From contig NZ_AP027081.1 of NCBI RefSeq assembly GCF_030295425.1, positions 3,703,001 to 3,767,000 on the forward strand: a stretch of 64,000 nt of DNA. Reading direction: 5' to 3'. The notes under the pieces are model-generated. The model saw nothing but the letters and a program-made list of their open reading frames with translations, had not been told where the DNA came from and made no database searches. The DNA is from Mesoterricola sediminis. Its GTDB lineage: Bacteria > Acidobacteriota > Holophagae > Holophagales > Holophagaceae. Of the stretch, positions 1-8,329 are shown one piece after another (the stretch's first letter is position 1; the number at the start of each line of letters is the position of its first letter). The position numbers were made by a program, and so were the translations under genes.

Positions 1-249
1 TTCGGCCGGGGTCCGGCCCAGGTAGCCGCCCAGGTGGTTCACCTGACTGCAGGTGCAGGCGAGGATGAGGGGGGCGTCCCAGTCCCGGGCCACCCGGACG
101 GCGGCGGCCAGGACCCCGGGATGCGTGGTCCGCACCGACGGAAGGCCCCGGTTCGTGCCGAGGCGGCGCTGGTCCAGCAAGGTGATTAGACGGTCGGGCA
201 AGGGCTGGCCCTCCTGAGGGAAGGGACGTGCAACCGAATGATTGTTCAT
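1..249 (-). CDS. GatZ/KbaZ-like D-tagatose-bisphosphate aldolase non-catalytic subunit family protein (N-terminus, runs off the window)
   Basis: The reading frame is open from an ATG at 249 to the window edge (83 codons). It begins MNNHSVARPF and contains GLPSVRTTHPGVLAAAVRVA and then CTCSQVNHLGGYLGRTPAE. These match the N-terminal signature of the GatZ/KbaZ family: a G-x-S-V-x-x-x-H-P segment, then a strand ending in C/T-x-x-Q-V-N/D-x-x-G-G-Y-x-G-x-T-P. Known members support the class II tagatose-bisphosphate aldolases GatY/KbaY, although many are orphan sugar-phosphate proteins. Only the first barrel segments are visible, so the substrate cannot be inferred. The gene is divergent from the next one. 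No strong ribosome site precedes the ATG, and a downstream start is possible. Confidence 0.72.
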   Translation of the reverse strand, partial: MNNHSVARPFPQEGQPLPDRLITLLDQRRLGTNRGLPSVRTTHPGVLAAAVRVARDWDAPLILACTCSQVNHLGGYLGRTPAE

Positions 250-264
250 TCTAGCGTCACAACC

Positions 265-301
265 TTTTTTTCATATCCTCCAGATGTTTTATAGTTCAAC
301 C
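265..301. promoter_or_regulatory. Divergent promoter region
   Basis: This short AT-rich spacer separates two divergent genes. On the minus strand TTGAAC (299-294) and TATGAA (275-270) are 18 bp apart and could drive the GatZ-like gene. On the plus strand TATAGT (290-295) lies 6 nt before the ATG at 302, with TTTTCA (268-273) 16 bp upstream, which would give a nearly leaderless transcript. Assigned by eye only. Confidence 0.35.
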
Positions 302-874
302 ATGTCTCCCTCCCAGACCTCCTCCGCCGACCCGGCCAAGGTCCGCCGTGTGCGCGGCACGGGCATCCCCCTGATGGTGGCCGCCGCCCGAGCGGCAGCG
401 GGCGAAGCGGCCTGGCTCGAGCGCATCCAGGTCTTTTCACCGGAGGTCCAGGCCTTCCTGGAGGAGCCGGTCGGCCTCGACACCTGGGTGGACGCGGACC
501 TGGTCGCCGAATGCCTGGCCCATCTGGCGGGCGTGGTGACCCTGGGCTCCATCCCCTCCGCCCTGGGCGCCGAAACCATGCGCCTCCGCCATCCGGAGGC
601 CTTCCAGGATCCCGACGCCCTGATCGGCTTCCTGCCCAGGATCTGGGCGCATTCGGTGGAGGGCGGCCGGCTCGACGCGCACCGCACGGGCCCCGCCTCC
701 GCGGAGGTGGAGGTGTGGGCGGACTGGGCGGTCCCCCTCTTCTTCGACACCCACCTCCCCGGGTGGCTGGGCCACGCGTTCCGCCTGGCCGGGGCCCCAG
801 GGGCCGCAGTCGAGGCCTGCGCCGAGCCCCCCTGCCGCCACCGCTACCGCCTGACGTGGCCGGAGACACTATAA
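302..874 (+). CDS. Hypothetical protein, 190 aa
   Basis: The product reads MSPSQTSSADPAKVRRVRG onward and is acidic and soluble, with no signal peptide or membrane segment. I do not recognise a family. The last third (HRYRLTWPETL at the C-terminus, preceded by a VWADWAVPLFFD strand) resembles a small alpha/beta domain ending in a basic strand, loosely like the roughly 200-residue DUF2378-type proteins of predatory or social bacteria, but this is weak. An upstream in-frame start at 242 is rejected because the ATG at 302 follows a -10-like TATAGT and removes a non-typical hydrophobic leader. The codon use matches that of the neighbours, so it is probably a real gene. Confidence 0.6.
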   Translation: MSPSQTSSADPAKVRRVRGTGIPLMVAAARAAAGEAAWLERIQVFSPEVQAFLEEPVGLDTWVDADLVAECLAHLAGVVTLGSIPSALGAETMRLRHPEAFQDPDALIGFLPRIWAHSVEGGRLDAHRTGPASAEVEVWADWAVPLFFDTHLPGWLGHAFRLAGAPGAAVEACAEPPCRHRYRLTWPETL

Positions 875-974
875 TTTCCCAATTAATTTCTATCGCCTTG
901 AGCGGCCGGGCCGGAGAAACTGGTCCCGGCCCCCAACGCCTTGATCCCGAGCAGGCACCCCAGGAGTCGCATCC

Positions 975-2450
975 GTGGCCTCTCCCCATCCCGAACCGGA
1001 ACCCCGTGACATGCTACTGAAGGACTCCGACGCCCTCGAGCTGGTGGAGCAGCTGGCCCAGGCCCGCAAGGAGGTCGCCCAGCTCAAGTCCCAGCTGGAA
1101 AGCCTGCGCGACCAGGACCCCCTGACGGGCCTGCCCAACCGCATCCGCCTCGCGGACCGCACGGGGCAGGCCATCCTCATGGCCCACCGCCAGGGCAACA
1201 TGGTGGCGGTGCTGTTCGTGGAGCTGGACCGGTTCAAGAGCGTCACCCAGACCCTCGGCTTCGCGGACGCGGACGACCTCTGCATGCAGCTCACCCGCAG
1301 GATCTCCGTGCTGCTCCGCCCCGGCGACACGCTGGCGCGGGTGGGCACGGACCAGTTCGCGGTCCTCCTGCCCGAGGTGCGTGATCCCCTCGAGCCCCTC
1401 AAGATCGCGCAGGGCATCCTCGACGCCCTCGCCATCCCCTACCGGGTCTCCCAGCGGGAGGTCCGGCTCACGGCGAGCATCGGCATCAGCCTCTCCCCCC
1501 AGGACGGCGACAACGCGGCGACCCTCCAGAAGGAGGCGGAGAACGCGTGCAACCGCGCCAAGAACGGCGGCGGCAACGCCATCCAGTGCACGACCCTCAC
1601 GCTCTCCGAGGCGGCCTTCGAGCGCCAGCAGATGGACGCGGCCCTGGGCGAGGCCCTCGCGAAGAACGAGATGCGGCTCTTCTACCAGCCGCAGTTCAAC
1701 ATGGAGGGCCACATCATCGGCATGGAGGCCCTCCTCCGCTGGCAGCACCCGGTGCTGGGCTCGGTGCCTCCCTCCAAGTTCGTGCCCCTGGCCGAGGAGA
1801 ACCTGCTCATCCACGCCCTGGGCGAATGGGCCCTGGCCACCGCGTGCCGGCAGGCCGCGGTCTGGCAGGCCCTCAGCCCCCGCCCCATCAAGCTGGCCGT
1901 CAACGTGAGCCCTGTGCAGCTCGCCCATCCCCGCCTGGTGGACCAGGTGGCGCGGGTGCTGCGCGAATCCAAGCTCAGCCCGTCCTGCCTGGAGCTGGAG
2001 ATCACCGAGAGCACCCTCCTCAAGAACCCCGATCCCCGCCATACGCCCCTCCACGACCTGAAGGCCCTGGGAGTGCGCATCGGGCTCGACGATTTCGGGA
2101 CGGGCTACTCCAGCCTCAGCTACCTGCAGCAGCTGCCCATCGACACCCTCAAGATCGACCAGGCCTTCGTGCGCAACATGCACCCGGACCGCCCCGGCGT
2201 CATCTCCAGCAACCCCATCGTCCAGACCATCGTGAACCTGGGCAACAACCTGGGGCTCGCGCTCGTGGCCGAGGGGGTCGAGACCCAGGCCCAGAAGGAG
2301 ACGCTCCACGCCATGGGCTGCCACAGCTTCCAGGGCTACCTCATGGGCCGGCCCATGGAGGCCGCCGCCATGGGGATCCACCTGGAGACCCAGATCAATT
2401 CGGCCTTCAACGCCCTGCTGGGGCACCCGAACCTGGAGCGGGCAAACTGA
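975..2450 (+). CDS. GGDEF-EAL protein, probable c-di-GMP phosphodiesterase
   Basis: 491 aa with a GTG start preceded by CAGGAG 8 nt upstream; an ATG at 1011 is an alternative. After a short coiled coil (about residues 20-50), a GGDEF domain carries GTDQF in place of GG(D/E)EF, so it is unlikely to make c-di-GMP and may bind GTP or act as a regulatory domain. The EAL domain (about 225-480) has the catalytic signatures MEALLRW, LEITES, DDFGTGYSSL, KIDQAFV and AEGVE, so hydrolysis of c-di-GMP to pGpG is expected. There is no membrane segment or sensory domain, so the protein should be cytoplasmic. Its 3' end overlaps the convergent kinase gene by 44 bp. Confidence 0.92.
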   Translation: MASPHPEPEPRDMLLKDSDALELVEQLAQARKEVAQLKSQLESLRDQDPLTGLPNRIRLADRTGQAILMAHRQGNMVAVLFVELDRFKSVTQTLGFADADDLCMQLTRRISVLLRPGDTLARVGTDQFAVLLPEVRDPLEPLKIAQGILDALAIPYRVSQREVRLTASIGISLSPQDGDNAATLQKEAENACNRAKNGGGNAIQCTTLTLSEAAFERQQMDAALGEALAKNEMRLFYQPQFNMEGHIIGMEALLRWQHPVLGSVPPSKFVPLAEENLLIHALGEWALATACRQAAVWQALSPRPIKLAVNVSPVQLAHPRLVDQVARVLRESKLSPSCLELEITESTLLKNPDPRHTPLHDLKALGVRIGLDDFGTGYSSLSYLQQLPIDTLKIDQAFVRNMHPDRPGVISSNPIVQTIVNLGNNLGLALVAEGVETQAQKETLHAMGCHSFQGYLMGRPMEAAAMGIHLETQINSAFNALLGHPNLERAN

Positions 2451-3582
2451 TCGTGAACGTGGTGCCGTCCTCGGGGGTGCTGGTGAACCCGACGCGGCCG
2501 CCCAGGAGGTTCTCGCCCAGGAGCTTCATGGCGTAGGTCCCCAGGCCGCGCCCCGCCTGCGCCTTGGTGCTGAAGCTGCGCTGGAAGACCTGGGCCGCCA
2601 CCGCCTCGCTCATGCAGCCGGGGTTGTGCACGGAGAAGGCGGGGGCGGTCCCGTCCAGGGCGAAGGCCAGGGTCACGGTCTCCCCGGGCCCGGCGGCCTC
2701 CACGGCGTTGACGGCCATGTTGGAGAGCACGCGCAGGAGGAGGACCGGGTCGGTGGTGATGCGGGCGCCCCGCAGGCCGCGGAGCCGCAGGTGGAGGCCC
2801 TTGCTCCGCACCATGGGGTGGGGCGCCAGGCTCTCCTGCAGCGAGGCCAGGAAGGGATCCGCCTCCACCGGCTGGAGGTCGACGGGGACCTCGCCCCGCT
2901 CGGCCTGCACGAGCAGGCGCTGGTGGTTCACAGCATCGCTGAGCCGGCCCGAGAGGTCCACGATGCGGGCCGCGGCGGACGCCAGGTCCACGTCGCCCTC
3001 CTTGAGGAGGTCCGCCCAGCAGCTGAGGGCCGACAAGGTGTTCCCGAGGTCGTGGAGGAAGGCCGTCTCCAGCATCTCCCGCCGGTGCTGGTCGCTGATG
3101 TCGTGGAAGACGGGGATGAGCACGCGGCCCAGGGGCAGGCGCAGGGAGGTGGCCCGGAGCTGGAATTCCCGGGCCTCCCATCGCCCCTCCTTGCGGATGG
3201 ACATGCGGCATTCGCTGGAGACGGGGCTCTGGCCCTCCTGGGCCGCCAGGAGGGCCAGGGCCGCGCCGCAATAGCGGCAGGCGCGGGAGGTGCCGCAGCC
3301 GTCGGGCCCCTCCTGGGCGTGGACGCAGTGGGCGGCCTCGCCCCAGCGCATGCCCAGCGGGTCCACCAGGCCCTCGGCGCGGAGGGCCTCCAGCAGGGTC
3401 GGGTTGGCGGCCAGGATCTGCCGCTGGTCGTTCAGGATCACCACGTACCCGTCCAGGGATTCCAGGATCGCCTGGGCGACGGGGCTCTCCACGCAGGCCT
3501 CCACCTGCACCCGGAGCTCGGCCTCGTCCACTCGGCCGGCGGGCAGGAAATGGGTGTCACCATCGAACGGGGCGGGGACCAT
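2407..3582 (-). CDS. PAS sensor histidine kinase with a five-cysteine sensor region
   Basis: 391 aa, cytoplasmic, no membrane segment. A PAS-like domain (about residues 32-165) contains C86, C96, C102, C105 and C125, with the local pattern GCGTSRACRYCGA. Related kinases in metal-reducing Deltaproteobacteria carry a similar CGT-x(3)-C-x(2)-CG patch, which suggests a metal, Fe-S or redox sensor (inference). The dimerisation helix has H177 in FLHDLGNTL, followed by a HATPase domain with NMAVNAVEA (N box) and a GRGLGTYAM G box. No response regulator is adjacent. The ATG at 3582 is the first in frame, with only a weak ribosome site. Its 3' end overlaps the convergent c-di-GMP gene. Confidence 0.88.
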   Translation of the reverse strand: MVPAPFDGDTHFLPAGRVDEAELRVQVEACVESPVAQAILESLDGYVVILNDQRQILAANPTLLEALRAEGLVDPLGMRWGEAAHCVHAQEGPDGCGTSRACRYCGAALALLAAQEGQSPVSSECRMSIRKEGRWEAREFQLRATSLRLPLGRVLIPVFHDISDQHRREMLETAFLHDLGNTLSALSCWADLLKEGDVDLASAAARIVDLSGRLSDAVNHQRLLVQAERGEVPVDLQPVEADPFLASLQESLAPHPMVRSKGLHLRLRGLRGARITTDPVLLLRVLSNMAVNAVEAAGPGETVTLAFALDGTAPAFSVHNPGCMSEAVAAQVFQRSFSTKAQAGRGLGTYAMKLLGENLLGGRVGFTSTPEDGTTFTISLPAPGSGAPAGR

Positions 3583-3650
3583 GGGCGCTCTGGGAATGCC
3601 CCAGGATACGCCCGGGGGCCCCGCGGCTACAATGGGCGCAGGAGGCCGCC

Positions 3651-4028
3651 ATGCCCGAGATTCCGGTCCCGCCCGCCCCGGAGGAGGACGCCGCGAAGTC
3701 CCCCGTGATCGACACCCCCATCCGGCGCCAGGTCCTCGTGTGCACCCACACCAGCTGCGCCGCCAACGGCAGCGGGGCGGTGCTGGAGGCCTTCCGCCGC
3801 ATCCTCGCCGACGAGCAGCTCCTCTTCCACAAGGGGAACCGGAAGGGCTCCGTCTCCTGCACCCACTGCGGCAGCATCGGCTTCTGCGCCATCGGGCCGG
3901 CCGTGATGGTGTACCCCGACGGGATCTGGTACGCCCACGTCCAGCCCGGGGACGTGCCCGAGATCATCGAGTCCCACATCAAGGGCGGCCGCCCTGTGGA
4001 ACGGCTGGTCCGCAAGCGGCTCGGCTAG
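3651..4028 (+). CDS. (2Fe-2S) thioredoxin-like ferredoxin
   Basis: 125 aa, preceded by the strong ribosome site AGGAGG and a TACAAT hexamer at 3628-3633. From about residue 20 it has the thioredoxin-fold ferredoxin pattern: CTHTSC (two ligands) and, after about 35 residues, C-x-x-C-GSIGFC, followed by GPAVMVYPDGIWYAHV and an H-I-K-G-G-R-P-V tail. This is the family of NuoE-like shethna ferredoxins used as small electron carriers. No redox partner is adjacent, so its role is unknown. The last four bases overlap the end of the convergent DUF4337 gene. Confidence 0.88.
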   Translation: MPEIPVPPAPEEDAAKSPVIDTPIRRQVLVCTHTSCAANGSGAVLEAFRRILADEQLLFHKGNRKGSVSCTHCGSIGFCAIGPAVMVYPDGIWYAHVQPGDVPEIIESHIKGGRPVERLVRKRLG

Positions 4029-4549
4029 AAGAAAAGCAGGAACCCGTTCACGAAGTTGACGATGCCCACCGCGCCCACGGCCATGCCCAGCCACCACACG
4101 GGCTGCTTCTTGAGCAGGGCGGCGATGGAGCAGAGGAGGATGGCGATCTGCAGGTAGATGACGGCGACGCCGAAGGCGGCGCCGTGCTTGAGGGCATCCT
4201 CGCGCTCCCGCTCCAGGCTCTGGGCCTTGGCCTGGATCTCCGCCTTCTCCTGGTCGTAGCGGGCCACCTTCTTGGCGTAGTCGTCGGCCTTGGCCTTGAG
4301 GTCCGCGGCGCGGGCCCCGGTGGCGCCCTTGGCCTCCAGTTCGAGCTGGTCGCGGGTGATCTCGCAGAGGTTCCCCTTGATGCTCTTGGCCTGGTAGAAG
4401 GCCCACTGATCCGAGGCCTGGGTCTGGCGCATGACCGAGCGGGTGGAGTGGCCGCCGCCCCGGAAGGTCGCCAGCGTGGCGCACACCGCGAGGATCACGG
4501 TGGAGAGGGCGAGGAAGTTGAGCCAGGGTTCTTTCTTGTCGTCAGCCAT
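4025..4549 (-). CDS. DUF4337 family membrane protein
   Basis: 174 aa. One transmembrane helix lies near the N-terminus (about residues 9-28), followed by a long charged, Ala/Lys/Glu-rich coiled coil (about 55-120) and two more helices (about 125-172). This organisation and the motif QASDQWAFYQAKSIKGNL are characteristic of DUF4337. The function of the family is unknown. It stands alone, convergent with the ferredoxin gene. Confidence 0.85.
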   Translation of the reverse strand: MADDKKEPWLNFLALSTVILAVCATLATFRGGGHSTRSVMRQTQASDQWAFYQAKSIKGNLCEITRDQLELEAKGATGARAADLKAKADDYAKKVARYDQEKAEIQAKAQSLEREREDALKHGAAFGVAVIYLQIAILLCSIAALLKKQPVWWLGMAVGAVGIVNFVNGFLLFF

Positions 4550-4590
4550 GGGGCTGATTTCAGCGGAGGACAGGCCGGGCCGTCAAGGGG

Positions 4591-6249
4591 TCACTGGGGC
4601 AGGTGCAGATCCCCGGCGCCGGAGAGGACCATGCCGGCGGGGATCCGGATCTGCGTCCCCAGGACGACGGCGCCCTCGCCCTTGGCGGGCACCGCCACGC
4701 GCCAGGCGCGGACGCCGGGGACGGGGCCCTCCTGGGAGGGCGTGGCCTCGGGGAGGGCGGTGATCCGCACCTTGTCGCTGCTGGGCTTGAGCTCCCGGTC
4801 GAGGAGCTCCACCTGGACGGGCGAGGCCGTCTCGTTGGCGACGACGATGCGCTCGCGCAGGGTCCACTGGAGGTCCTTGCTGAAGGTACCGACGCTCTCG
4901 CGCAGGGCCTGGGTGCGCTTCAGCTCCACGCGCACGCCCCGGTAGGGGCCGAAGCCCAGCTGGTAGGGCTGGCCGGGGGCGGGCAGCTCCAGGGCGCCCT
5001 GGCCCACCCGCTGGGTGCCGGCGTAGTGGACCACCTGCGAGCCGGGGAAGAGGGGCACGCCCTGGGGCATCTGGAAGCGCGCCACGCGGTGGACGAGGGG
5101 ATCCAGCCGCGGGGTGGCCACGAGGGAGAGCTCGGGCTGGAGGTCCCGGGCCAGGACGCGGAAGCGGTGCTCCTCGCCGTCGGCGGGGATGTCCTTGGCG
5201 CCCTCCAGGACCCAGGTGGCGGCGAGGCCCTGGGCCTCCTCCAGGGGCGCGGCCTCCGCGGGCGCGACGTCCGCCACATAGGCGTTCTGGGTGATGCCGG
5301 CCGACAGCTCCACCACCGCTGCGGCGGCGCGCTTGGCAACCTGGCGCGGGGCCGGGGGTGGCGGGGGCGCCGGCAGGGCGGCGTCCAGCTCCGCGGGTCC
5401 GCGGTAGGCCGCGAGGGCCAGGTTCCGGCCGGACCGGGCGTTGGTGATCTCCACCTGGACCCCCTTCCAATCCTCGCCCGTGGTCTGCTGCACGGTGGCC
5501 TGGAGGACCAGTTCCAGGGTCCGGCCGTCCCCGGCGAGGCGGGCTTCGTACGAGGGGCGCCAGCCCGCGCCGGGGAGGCGGTAGGTCAGGTCCACCTCGA
5601 CCTCCCCCGGACGGCTGGTGGCCACCTCCACCGTGGCCGTGGAGGGGCTGGTGCTGCGTTCGGCGTTGCGCTTGGCCAGGTCCTGGTTCAGCCGTTGGAA
5701 GACCTCCCGGGCCTGCTCCAGGTCCCGGCGGCGGCGGCGGTCCCGGGTCAGGACCTCGGCCAGACGTCCCTGGAGCCCCTTGCTCAGGTCCACGACGGCG
5801 GTGGCCCCCGGCAGGGCGCTGGTGAGCCGGGCGGAGATCTCCTTGTCGTAGGCGGCCTGCAGGCCCGTGAGGAAGGTCACCTCCCGCTGCAGGGCCTCGC
5901 CCTCCGCCTCAAGGCCGTCCACCCGGTCCCGGGCGGCCTCCCACTCGGCCTTGAGGGCCTTGTACTCGGGCGTCTCCGTGACCTTGCGGACCTCCGCGCC
6001 CAGGGAAAGGTCCCCCAGCCGGCTGCCTTCGGGCCCCCGGGCCGCGACCCGCACATCATCCTGGGAGAGGCCCGGGGGCAGGTCCCGGATCACGAAGCGG
6101 TGCACGCCGGCCGCCGCGACCCGGGCGGCCCCGCTCCGGGTCACCCAGGCGGTGTCGGGGTGGAGGCGCACCCGCCGGATGGGCGCCGTCAGCGGCGTCT
6201 GGGCGGCCAGATGGAAGGCAAGGCAGGGGAGAAGCCAGAGCGCGTGCAT
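4591..6249 (-). CDS. DUF4139 (MuiA-type) secreted protein
   Basis: 552 aa from the ATG at 6249 (GAGG 8 nt upstream), giving a normal signal peptide (MHALWLLPCLAFHLAAQ). The longer frame from 6270 would bury it. The N-terminal domain (RRVRLHPDTAWVTR) is DUF4140, then comes a Glu/Arg-rich coiled coil (about 90-200), and the C-terminal beta-rich DUF4139 domain starts near DLTYRLPGAGWRPSYEARL. Members are called mucoidy inhibitor A-like, and the biochemical function is unsettled. It is probably exported. The nuclease gene lies downstream of the same promoter side but is separately started. Confidence 0.88.
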   Translation of the reverse strand: MHALWLLPCLAFHLAAQTPLTAPIRRVRLHPDTAWVTRSGAARVAAAGVHRFVIRDLPPGLSQDDVRVAARGPEGSRLGDLSLGAEVRKVTETPEYKALKAEWEAARDRVDGLEAEGEALQREVTFLTGLQAAYDKEISARLTSALPGATAVVDLSKGLQGRLAEVLTRDRRRRRDLEQAREVFQRLNQDLAKRNAERSTSPSTATVEVATSRPGEVEVDLTYRLPGAGWRPSYEARLAGDGRTLELVLQATVQQTTGEDWKGVQVEITNARSGRNLALAAYRGPAELDAALPAPPPPPAPRQVAKRAAAAVVELSAGITQNAYVADVAPAEAAPLEEAQGLAATWVLEGAKDIPADGEEHRFRVLARDLQPELSLVATPRLDPLVHRVARFQMPQGVPLFPGSQVVHYAGTQRVGQGALELPAPGQPYQLGFGPYRGVRVELKRTQALRESVGTFSKDLQWTLRERIVVANETASPVQVELLDRELKPSSDKVRITALPEATPSQEGPVPGVRAWRVAVPAKGEGAVVLGTQIRIPAGMVLSGAGDLHLPQ

Positions 6250-6297
6250 GAGGACCTCGGGATTTCCCAAAGTATAGCCAGGGTCCGCGCGGCCGGG

Positions 6298-7077
6298 TCA
6301 GGGCTGGGGGGCCTCCACCTCCGCGGCGTCGCAGCGCCCCTCCAGGTCCGGGCGGTCCGGGGCCACGTCCACCCCGGCCCGCTCCCGCACGGCCTTCAGG
6401 GTGGTGGCGTACCGGGGCCAGGCGGCCGCGGGCAGACCCGCCTCGTGGGGGATCAACCAGGCGCAGGCATGGGTCTCTCCGGCGGGGGTGATCCAGATGG
6501 CGGCCTTCCACAGGGCCGAAGGGACGGCGATCCCCGTGTCCGCCAGGGTCTGGTCCGCCAGCACGGGCCCGGTGTACACCCAGATGTGGGCCGTGCGCGC
6601 GGTGAGGCCGGGCCGGAAGGTCCCGGCCGCGCGGGCGCCGCTGACGGCCTCCTCCAGCCGGGCCCAGATGCCGCCGTTGTGGGCCTGGAGCTGGGGCACC
6701 ATGTTGGCCATGGAGAAGGTCTCCCGGGCCGCCTCCCGGCCGAAGGCGTAGGCGATGGCGGCGAAGGGCGTGAGGTGCCCGCGGCTGTAGCCGGTGCCGG
6801 TGTAGTCCCGGGGGGAGACGGCCGCCTGGGTGAGGGGCTCCGCGAAGAAGGGCATGGCCTTGCGGGCCACCTCCCGGGGCTCCCCGCCCCCGCCGTCCAC
6901 CCGGTACACGCTCCACAGGGGCGCCTTGTCCGCCTCCGAGTAGCCCACCGCGTAGGCCATGTAGGTGACCACGGTGACGGGCTTCGGGGCCCGGGGGGCC
7001 TGCCCCCCGAAGAACAGATCGGCCGCCTGGAGGGCGAACGTGGCCAGCAGGAGGATCGCCAGGCGCAGGGCTTTCAC
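6298..7077 (-). CDS. Secreted DNA/RNA non-specific endonuclease
   Basis: 259 aa with a GTG start preceded by GGGGAG, and a signal peptide (MKALRLAILLLATFALQAA). The beta-beta-alpha-metal nuclease core is seen as SRGH (S98-H101, where the family usually has DRGH) followed by LTP, then SMANMVPQLQAHNGGIWARL, the conserved N-x-x-P-Q-x(3)-N-x-G-x-W block with the Mg-binding Asn. H101 would be the general base. The Ser in place of the first Asp is tolerated in several family members. The likely role is extracellular or periplasmic nucleic acid degradation. Confidence 0.87.
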   Translation of the reverse strand: MKALRLAILLLATFALQAADLFFGGQAPRAPKPVTVVTYMAYAVGYSEADKAPLWSVYRVDGGGGEPREVARKAMPFFAEPLTQAAVSPRDYTGTGYSRGHLTPFAAIAYAFGREAARETFSMANMVPQLQAHNGGIWARLEEAVSGARAAGTFRPGLTARTAHIWVYTGPVLADQTLADTGIAVPSALWKAAIWITPAGETHACAWLIPHEAGLPAAAWPRYATTLKAVRERAGVDVAPDRPDLEGRCDAAEVEAPQP

Positions 7078-7156
7078 GGGAACTCCCCTAGGTTCTGAGG
7101 GATCAGAAATCTATGGGGAGCTTATCACGTGCTCGCTGGAGCCTACGGGCCCTCGC

Positions 7157-7789
7157 TCAGAGCTCGGTCGTCACACCGGTGGCCAGGATGGCCCGCACCG
7201 GCGAGCCGTCGCCGCCCTCGATGCGCAGGGGCAGGGCCGACAGGAAGTAGAGACCCGGCGGGACGGCATCCAGGCGCAGGCCCTCCAGGCAGCGGAGGTC
7301 CCGGGCGAACAAGGCATGGTGGCTTTCCAGCGCCGCGCTGTCGAAGGGGTCCACGCTGGGCGTATCGAGGCCCACCAGACGGCAGCCCCGGTCGGCCAGC
7401 CAGTTCACCAGGTCGGGCGACAGGGCATTGAAGGTCTCCCGGAAGGCCTCCGGATCCGGATAGGATCCCGTCCGGAAGAGCACCCGGGGGGCCCGCGGTT
7501 CGTGGGGCAGGTGCTCAGGCAGGATCCGGGCGCGGGGCGGCAGGTCCACGGCGATGACCTCGCAGGGGCCGAAGTAGGCCGCCAGGTCCACCTGGTCCAT
7601 GGCCGGCGCCCCCGGCACCACGTGGGCCGGCGCGTCGGCGTGGGTGCCCGCGTGGGAGGTGGTGCTGAAGGTGCTGGTGGTCACCCAGTCGCCGGCGTCC
7701 AGGCTCAGGCCGACCTTCCGCTGGAAGCCGGTGTCGCCGGGCCACACGGCGAGACGGGAGGAGAGGGGGGCGGTGACATCGTAGAGCAT
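7157..7789 (-). CDS. kynB: Kynurenine formamidase (arylformamidase)
   Basis: 210 aa, close to the usual KynB length; GGAGG lies just before the ATG. The metal site is H46-A-G-T-H50-A-D52-x-P-x-H56. It also has the KynB-specific patterns MDQVDLAAYFGPCEV, GLDTPSVDPFDS and the C-terminal VPPGLYFLSALPL followed by G-SPVRAIL. The enzyme hydrolyses N-formylkynurenine to kynurenine in Trp degradation. No kynA or kynU is next to it, so either the pathway is dispersed or this is a broader cyclase-family hydrolase. Confidence 0.86.
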   Translation of the reverse strand: MLYDVTAPLSSRLAVWPGDTGFQRKVGLSLDAGDWVTTSTFSTTSHAGTHADAPAHVVPGAPAMDQVDLAAYFGPCEVIAVDLPPRARILPEHLPHEPRAPRVLFRTGSYPDPEAFRETFNALSPDLVNWLADRGCRLVGLDTPSVDPFDSAALESHHALFARDLRCLEGLRLDAVPPGLYFLSALPLRIEGGDGSPVRAILATGVTTEL

Positions 7790-7886
7790 GCCTCCAGCCT
7801 ACCCCTTTCCATGAAACATGATTTTTACAATAAAGGATCGACCGGTAGGTGATTCATATGGTAACTCATAACCATTGGAGGTTTGC

Positions 7887-8282
7887 ATGGCCCTCATCAC
7901 CTGGGACGCCCGGCTCGAGACCGGGCACCCCACCATCGACGAACAGCACAAGGCCCTCATCGATGCCTACAACGCCCTCCACTACGCCATGAAGCAGGGG
8001 AAGGGCAAGGACGAACTCCACAAGGTGCTGAGCTTCCTCGCCGACTACACGGTGTCCCACTTCCGCATGGAGGAGGACCTGATGGCCGCCCACGCGTACG
8101 CCGGTGCCCAGCGGCACAAGGAACTGCACGCGGACCTGGTGGCCAAGGTCACCGACCTGGTCCACAAGCTGAACAGCGGCCAGGCCATGCTCACCCTCCA
8201 GGTGATGGACTTCCTGGAGGGCTGGCTCGTGGAGCACATCCAGGGCGAGGACTACCGCCTCGCCCAGGCCCTGCGCGCCTGA
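7887..8282 (+). CDS. Bacteriohemerythrin
   Basis: 131 aa, with GGAGGT 4-9 nt before the ATG. All seven di-iron ligands of the family are present with canonical spacing: H21, H58, E62, H77, H81, H117 and D122. It is a single-domain cytoplasmic O2-binding four-helix bundle. The upstream region is AT-rich (TACAAT near 7826), and a short inverted repeat ATGGT/ACCAT (7858-7875) lies just before the ribosome site. A GC hairpin (8301-8314) follows the gene but has no U tract. Confidence 0.93.
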   Translation: MALITWDARLETGHPTIDEQHKALIDAYNALHYAMKQGKGKDELHKVLSFLADYTVSHFRMEEDLMAAHAYAGAQRHKELHADLVAKVTDLVHKLNSGQAMLTLQVMDFLEGWLVEHIQGEDYRLAQALRA

Positions 8283-8294
8283 CCGAGCCCCCCC

Positions 8295-8323
8295 TTGCGC
8301 CCCCGGTTCCGGGGACGTAGCCT
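8295..8323 (+). promoter_or_regulatory. Candidate promoter for the Thr leader / short ThrRS unit
   Basis: TTGCGC (8295-8300) and TAGCCT (8318-8323) are separated by exactly 17 bp. Initiation about 7 nt further on would fall at the ATG of the leader peptide (8330), making that peptide leaderless or nearly so. This fits the absence of a ribosome site before it. Both hexamers are weak matches, so the assignment rests on spacing and context. Confidence 0.4.
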
Positions 8324-8329
8324 GGATCC

